A stretch of 64,000 nt of DNA from Spisula solida. Lineage: Eukaryota; Mollusca; Bivalvia; Venerida; Mactridae. The notes beneath the pieces were generated by a model, which saw only the letters and a list, made by a program, of their open reading frames with translations, ran no database searches and had not been told where the DNA came from. Within the stretch, counting starts at the first letter, position 1, and every line of letters starts with the position of its first letter. The position numbers were made by a program, and so were the translations under genes. The stretch lies in contig OX365944.1 of NCBI GenBank assembly GCA_947247005.1, forward strand, positions 74,501 through 138,500, given 5' to 3'. Positions 58,601 to 64,000 of this stretch are shown piece by piece.

Positions 58601-61600
58601 CCAGAATAATGGCCCTTTGTTACTTTTACTATATGATGGACAATTTTTAATAGAATTATAGTCCACAAGGCTAAGAAATTGAATAATGATGTTACCTAAG
58701 ACCGCTATTCCCCTCTCCTTCCCATTTGAAATGATATGTGCTATAATGGGGGCACCCGTGTCATATGGACACATTTCTAGTTAGGTAACTTGGTTACAAT
58801 GGCCACCATAACATATAGTTCAAGTTCGATATTGGGTCATATAAGATCAAGAACTAAGTCAAATAATGAAACTTGTGAACACATTTTAGGTCACAATTTG
58901 GGCCTTATCTTTATGAAACTCTGTCTCTCAATTTAACTTATTTCTGGTTTCTGGCACTATAGTCTTAACCTTAGTATACAGGTAGACAAGGAATTCCTAA
59001 AATATTGCCTTCTAAAACAGCTGGTTGTTTACTACAGGTGCATTCAGTATAAACTGGCCGACTTGGTTACAATTGGCTGATTAAGACAAGTGGTAGCGTA
59101 ATTCAGATGCTGGTTGAAATTCTACCATATAACTGTATAATTGATATACAAATGTTGTTAAAGACATGGAAAATAAAAAAGTATTTTTAAATTTCACGAA
59201 TTTATAACATTAAATAGCTAAATTTTGGCCTACAAAGAACAAGAAAGTAGAAATAAACACTGTAGCACACAGACAATCCAAAGCCCCACAGAACTGACGG
59301 AAGCATCTACCAACCCACACAAGGGTCATATATAGAACAAACCATTCATATCCTCAAAAAAGGATATTTCAAGCAAGCCCATATACTCGCCTCGCTATGA
59401 ATGATAAATTGTGGACTTTGAATTTTGTGCATAATTAAGCATTAAGGGGAGGTAATTATGAATGATAACATCACTGAAGTGAAGTACATGTGAGAGGAGA
59501 GTTTTACAGCCACCACACAGCATTTAACACCTGCTATGATAAATCAATTGCTAATAATTCTGCTGACCATGAAATTAAAATTTCACTAAATTTTCAACCA
59601 GCAGAAATATCCATGTGTTTAGTAAGCCTCACATTTATTGGCGGAATGCTATAACAAAAATAATGACTTTATTCAAAGAGGCAACACAGTTGGGCAAACC
59701 CTGTCTTTATACAATAGAACATCCATGGAGTGTGCAGCACAAAGCGCTTTTTTTAACTCGGCCCCAAATTTCACTGATTTTATAGACCAGTCTCAGAAAA
59801 CAGCTCATTCATTGGTCAAAATACATGCTGATATCATACCAACCAATCAGATACTTGAATTTATGGACCATTCTCCCAACAGCCTCTGTTTAAGGATATT
59901 TTATGTTGGACCTAAATATCTATTTAGCTGCCATTGGGGGAATTCTTGTTTTACAAACATCTCTTGTTTTAATACAGATAACTCAGATAGTAGTGATAAT
60001 GAAGAATCAGACGCCACATTGACGTTCCCATTGGCCATGTGGGATTTGGAACATTGTGATCCAAAGAAATGTACTGGACGTAAACTAGCTAGGCTAGGAT
60101 TGGTAAAGACATTGAAGTTAGGTCAACGATTCAATGGTCTGATTTTATCTCCTATGGGAAAACAGTGTGTCTCCCCTGCTGACAAGTAAGTGTTCATACA
60201 TGTATATTATGATTGTGTAAATCAGGTTTTATTTAGGTAAGTTCTTCTAGAGCAAGGTTTAAACTATTAGAATATTACAGTAAAAACTCTGTGATTAAAC
60301 CCACCTCAATAATAAGAACAGAACTTTCAAGTGCAATTTCACTATCAAACTTTAATCGTCAGGCCACTTCAACAGAAGTACTAAATTTATTATTTTGGAA
60401 GTTATACTGTGTGTTAATAGTTTAATAAAAATATTGTCTACTAACACTATGTAGGCTACATTTCAAGTTTCATAGTTTCAATGACTTTTAAGACTTACCT
60501 CCCTTGGATTAAGCAGACTATTTATTCAAAAACTCTTATCAAGAAATCCACTGCCTGTTTAGGTACGGTATTCATTGTATTGTGATGAGAATCAAACACC
60601 TGTCATTTACTGTCAGCTTATTTCCTTTTCTGTGAAAAAAAAAGAAATAAAACCTGTCAGATTTTGTTTGAAAAATGTAATTTGGTGAAGTCACGCAATT
60701 TATGCGGGTTTCTTTCTTTGATTTCCAATGTTTCCTCCTTCTTAAGCCAATGACTATTTTCCCCATAATTTGATTGATTGTCTTTGACTTGGAAAAAGAT
60801 TCTGTCTAACTAATTTTCTAGGACTTTTAACAGATCTTTTTCAAAATTTCTTATGGGAAAATCTTTGAGGAAAATCTTTTGATTCCCCTGGGAATATTAC
60901 CTAATGGCCATCACAACAGCTGTCACATAATTTCCAACTTTTATCTAATTTCAGAGAGATTGTGGCGGAACATGGTATTGCAGTGGTTGATTGCTCCTGG
61001 GCAAGATTAGAAGACACGCCATTTAACAGAATGAAAGGACATAATCTTAGGTTATTACCATATTTGGTCGCAACAAATCCTGTAAATTATGGGAAACCTT
61101 GTACATTAAGTTGTGTGGAGGCATTTGTTGCTACCATGCATCTAGCAGGTGAGTCAGTTTCAAGTAAAATATTTAGCATAATATGTATAGTCTCGATCAC
61201 TCATTTATTGATAGGTGTCTTGATCAGTGAACCAGTGTGCAATGGCCTTCTGAATATTTGTTTGTTAAGTGTCTGATTTATTTCCCATTGAAGCTTGAAC
61301 CTGTTTCTTAACTCAACCAGCTGGTCATGACAAGTATGTTTAGTAATCAGGAGGCATAGAAGTATGTAACCAGACTTCATGTTGCAGTAGATTCCTGACT
61401 CAATATTTCTGTAGACCAAATGGTTTCCGTTCAATAACTCCAGCATGCTTTGCCCTTTACATGGAGGTTGGTGAACAACAGTAGATGACCCCTATTGGTT
61501 TTGAGGTCATTAGGTGAAGGTCACTGTGACCTTCCCCATATCTGACTGTTTGGCTGCCATGGGGGCATACTTGTTTTACAAACATCTCTTGTCATACTGA

Positions 61601-62943
61601 AGTAGCATAAATTCTACTATACTCTAATCCAAGGAACCATTTAATGCATGTTTTATATCAAACATATTTAACATCATGTTTATATACTGAGATGAATTTT
61701 CCCTGCAGGTTTTGTAGAGGAGTGTAATATACTACTGGACAAGTTTCGATGGGGACCATCATTTCTCAGTGTGAACCATGACTTGTTAGTTTTATATGCT
61801 AAATGTAAGAACAGTACAGAGGTTGTGGCTACCCAACAATCCTATCTGGAACAGATTAAACAGGAAAGTGGTCAGAACCATGTAGAATATGAAGGTATGC
61901 TAGGAATCTTACGTGCCAAAAGTCTAATCAAACTAAAGTCTGAAAAAATATGTTTGTCTCCTGTGTGAACTGTCATTTATTGCCATTGTCACGAAGACAT
62001 TTAGGGTCTCAGCAAAGTTTGAGGGGTTGATCAGAATACTGAAAACAAATCAGTTTTGTGTCGCCTTACTTTTGTCGTAAGTCTGCCCGAACGTGGTCTA
62101 TCTTTGACGCCTCCTGTTAGCAAATATTTAGTCTTTAGATGACTTATGACCAATTCATTATCATTGAAAGGTATTGCTTTGCCCCTTGACTTCATGACAG
62201 CATTCAACATTCCAATAGCCATTTGAAGTTTATTCACTCTCGAGCCATTGAATAATTTGCAATTTTATACTGGTTTATTTGTTTGGGCATAAGACTGACA
62301 ATATTGTGCTTGTGTTCATACTTTACACATGTCCGATTTCCTCCTGCACGTGTTACACATGCGCTGTCTATAAATGGTTAGGGGTTAAATGTAATAGTTT
62401 CACAAAATTCCCAAAACATAAAGTACCATTGTAATTTTGATACGTAAGTAATTGTCAACATTTTAACAACATAAGTTATCCATACCTCACCATACAAGTA
62501 AAAAGTACCCTGGAAAACTTGCTTAACTTAATTTTCTATCAGTATACAAATCTTTCAGCCACTACAGTCATTAGTTTTAGTTGGATATTTTGCAGGTATT
62601 GTCCAAAACTTCAATTCAATTGAAAAGAGAATTCTGACTATTCTCATAAAGTTAGTTCCAAATAGCAAATTAATTAGTTTTTTGCTGATTAATTCACAAT
62701 CAATTCATTTTCTGTCCGTTTTCACTTTTGAAATGAAAAAAACCCACAACAAATGAGTAAAATTGTCAACATACTAAAACCTGCAATTGTTTTAGTAATT
62801 TTCTCTGAATATTTATTATTTTATTATTTAAAACATATTACTGTCACATATAATATATTTGATTCAGACATTGCCAATATCGACTTGATGAAGAAAAGTT
62901 ACAATCCTAACAGAGAAAGGACCACTGATCTACCTCCTAGCAG
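55475..62943 (+). CDS. TSR3: 18S rRNA aminocarboxypropyltransferase, five exons, 3' end beyond window
   Basis: Exons 55475-55604, 59978-60185, 60955-61148, 61709-61894 and 62868-62943, all phase-matched. The protein reads a basic N-terminus ([17 protein letters not shown]), an acidic Ser linker ([11 protein letters not shown]), [89 protein letters not shown] and [16 protein letters not shown]. These are the TSR3/DUF367 SPOUT-like fold landmarks. TSR3 transfers the aminocarboxypropyl group of S-adenosylmethionine to a methylpseudouridine of 18S rRNA in late small-subunit maturation. The C-terminal variable tail lies in exon 5 and beyond. Intron 1 (4.4 kb) carries an RT fragment and dispersed repeats. 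Confidence 0.94.
55890..56168 (+). repeat. Six-copy 46-bp array inside an RT motif
   Basis: Unit CTGCCCGTATTATCTGGTGT, CCCGCAGGGATCAATGG. Read in the RT frame the unit is the SGVPQGS motif-B segment, so the array is a tandem amplification inside a LINE ORF. As 46 is not a multiple of 3, successive copies present the motif in different frames, which yields three overlapping artefact ORFs. Confidence 0.92.
56169..57060 (+). mobile_element. 5'-truncated LINE reverse-transcriptase fragment in TSR3 intron 1
   Basis: After the motif-B array it encodes [29 protein letters not shown] (motif C), [20 protein letters not shown], then [50 protein letters not shown], and finally [20 protein letters not shown]. 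Frame changes at about 56370, 56460 and 56840. It is in the same orientation as TSR3 and resembles jockey-type RT more than the CR1-like copies in this window. Confidence 0.85.
57100..57900 (+). other. TSR3 intron, no coding content
   Basis: Includes the A/T-rich tail region of the LINE fragment (AATAGAATAGAATATTTTTA near 57362) and unique sequence. Nothing else recognised. Confidence 0.4.
57905..58770. repeat. Cluster of three dispersed repeats in TSR3 intron 1
   Basis: 57920-58075 is a GGCTCGACACTAACAATGG, GGTCCGAGACCAGTG type repeat. 58140-58225 is an inverted fragment of the TGACCTAGTTTTTGACC family. 58235-58770 starts GTGCCCCCTCACTTATTTAT and ends inverted with TATAATGGGGGCACC, and contains two 140-bp copies of an AATTTCTTCAAACTTTCACAG segment. 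Another TGACC-family piece follows at 58815-58910. Confidence 0.7.
59978..60185 (+). CDS. TSR3: TSR3 exon 2
   Basis: Acceptor GTTTTAATACAG, donor GACAA|GTAAGT; phase 1 in, phase 2 out. Encodes [40 protein letters not shown] and [18 protein letters not shown]. The acceptor's upstream tract belongs to the end of a dispersed repeat (GAATTCTTGTTTTACAAACA at 59941). Confidence 0.94.
60955..61148 (+). CDS. TSR3: TSR3 exon 3
   Basis: Acceptor CTAATTTCAG, donor GCAG|GTGAGT; phase 2 in, phase 1 out. Encodes [57 protein letters not shown]: the SAM and rRNA binding core with the DCSWA and NPVNYG motifs. Confidence 0.95.
61405..61595 (+). repeat. Dispersed repeat (GACCAAATGGTTTCCGTTCA family), copy 2
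   Basis: In TSR3 intron 3. Same block order as 40726-40950, ending GGCTGCCATGGGGGCATACT, TGTTTTACAAACATCTCTTG. It includes GGTGAAGGTCACTGTGACCT. Confidence 0.8.
61709..61894 (+). CDS. TSR3: TSR3 exon 4
   Basis: Acceptor TTTCCCTGCAG, donor TGAAG|GTATGC; phase 1-1. Encodes [40 protein letters not shown] and a Gln/Glu-rich helix ending HVEYE. Confidence 0.93.
61895..62867 (+). other. TSR3 intron 4
   Basis: Unique AT-rich sequence with no recognised exon or repeat. The minus-strand ORF at 62237-62031 has no recognised relatives. Confidence 0.4.
62868..62943 (+). CDS. TSR3: TSR3 exon 5 (probable)
   Basis: Acceptor TTTGATTCAG, phase 1 in; donor AGCAG|GTAAAT, phase 2 out. Encodes [20 protein letters not shown] and DLPPS. 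The phase match with exon 4 is exact, and the segment resembles the weakly conserved region after the core; the tail itself lies beyond the window. Confidence 0.75.
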
Positions 62944-62949
62944 GTAAAT

Positions 62950-64000
62950 TACTTCATACATTCACTCATACATTACAATCACTCATACAACCACTCATAC
63001 AACCACTCATACATTCACTCATACAATCACTCATACAACCACTCATACAATCACTCATACAACCACTCATACATTCTCTCATACATTACAATCACTCATA
63101 CAACCACTCATACAATCACTCATACAATCACTCATACAACCACTCATACAATCACTCATACAACCACTCATACATTCACTCATACATTACAATCACTCAT
63201 ACAACCACTCATACAACCACTCATACATCCACTCATACAATAACTCATACATTCACTCATACATTCACTCATACAATCACTCATACAATCACTCATACAA
63301 CCACTCATACAACCACTCATACAACCACTCATACATTCACTCATACATTACAATCACTCATACAACCACTCATACTATCACTCATACATCCACTCATACA
63401 ACCACTCATACAATCACTCATACAACCACTCATACATTCACTCATACAATCACTCTTTCATTCACTCATACAACCACTCATACATTCACTCATACATTAC
63501 AATCACACATACATTCACTCATACAACCACTCATACATTCACTCATACAGTCACTCATACAACCATTCATACATTCACTCATACAACCACTCATACATTC
63601 ACTCATACATTCACTCATACAATCACTCATACATTCACTGATACATTCACTCATACAACCACTCATACATTCACTCATACATTCACTCATACAATCACTC
63701 ATACATTCACTGATACATTCACTCATACATCCACTCATACAATCACTCATACAATCACTCATACATTCACTAATACATTCACTCATACTTCCACTCATAC
63801 AACCACTCATACATTCACTCATACAATCACTCATACAATCACTCATACATTCACTCATACAGTCACTCATACAATCACTCATACATTCACTCATACAATC
63901 ACTCATACATTCACTCATATATTCACTCATACAATCACTCATACAACCACTCATACAACCACTCATACAACCACTCATACAATCACTCATACATTCACTC
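62950..64000. repeat. 12-bp CACTCATACAAY minisatellite, about 85 copies
   Basis: Near-uniform repeats of ACTCATACAACC, ACTCATACAATC and ACTCATACATTC, with higher-order blocks containing ACATTACAATCACTCATACA. It begins about 10 bases after the exon-5 donor and runs off the window. The minus-strand ORF with repeated CMSE/CMSD is a repeat artefact. Confidence 0.95.

Noticed and set aside
63490..63990. Minus-strand ORF with CMSE/CMSD repeats as a Cys-rich protein
   Set aside because: A 12-bp repeat translated in one frame. It lies in a TSR3 intron in antisense.

Overview
The window is animal nuclear DNA: split genes with GT-AG introns, LINE and foldback transposons, and many minisatellites. The gene set points to a mollusc, most probably a bivalve. 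It holds a kringle/LDLa/LRR seven-helix receptor of the GRL101-like type, a two-exon secreted C1q-domain gene, and dispersed repeats built from runs such as TGACCTAGTTTTTGACC that are familiar from bivalve genomes. The species cannot be fixed from sequence alone. No bacterial, CRISPR or rRNA features were seen.

Layout. From 441 to 14689 (+) lies a multidomain receptor gene missing its 5' end. Visible exons run: unknown extracellular domain, kringle, short Cys module, LDLa, large mixed domain, LDLa-LRR-TM1/2, TM3-6, TM7, and a tail resembling the C lobe of a protein kinase. Its 6.4 kb third intron holds a nearly full-length CR1-like LINE in antisense. A 1.4 kb AATAAA-containing array follows. 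From 17 to 21.5 kb there are only palindromic and dispersed repeats. From 21636 to 24679 (+) is a C1q-domain gene. From 41690 down to 26899 (-) is GNPTG, the gamma subunit of GlcNAc-1-phosphotransferase, in seven recognised exons whose introns are filled with tandem arrays, nested transposons and two terminal-inverted-repeat elements. From 45 to 55 kb there are repeats, an internally deleted second copy of the CR1-like LINE, and an RT fragment that appears split by it. From 55475 to the right edge (+) is TSR3, the 18S rRNA aminocarboxypropyltransferase, in five exons with the 3' end outside the window.

Main observation. Several minisatellites are anchored on exon-intron junctions. The repeat unit contains, or starts exactly at, the splice site of the neighbouring exon, often with the first bases of the exon itself. 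In GNPTG this is seen at the acceptors of three exons (about 22, about 65 and 9 copies) and at one donor (4 copies). In the receptor gene it is seen at two donors (3 and 17 copies). One gene on each strand is affected, so this looks like a recurrent genomic process rather than one accident. Most units are free of early stops or form near-consensus splice sites, so they are possible sources of splice-site choice and isoforms.

How genes work together. There is no operon-like logic. GNPTG (Golgi lysosomal-enzyme tagging), TSR3 (ribosome maturation), the C1q protein (secreted, probably immune recognition) and the receptor (cell surface) are independent neighbours. Exon borders were assigned by eye from GT/AG sites, phase agreement and protein family resemblance; no alignment or transcript data were available.
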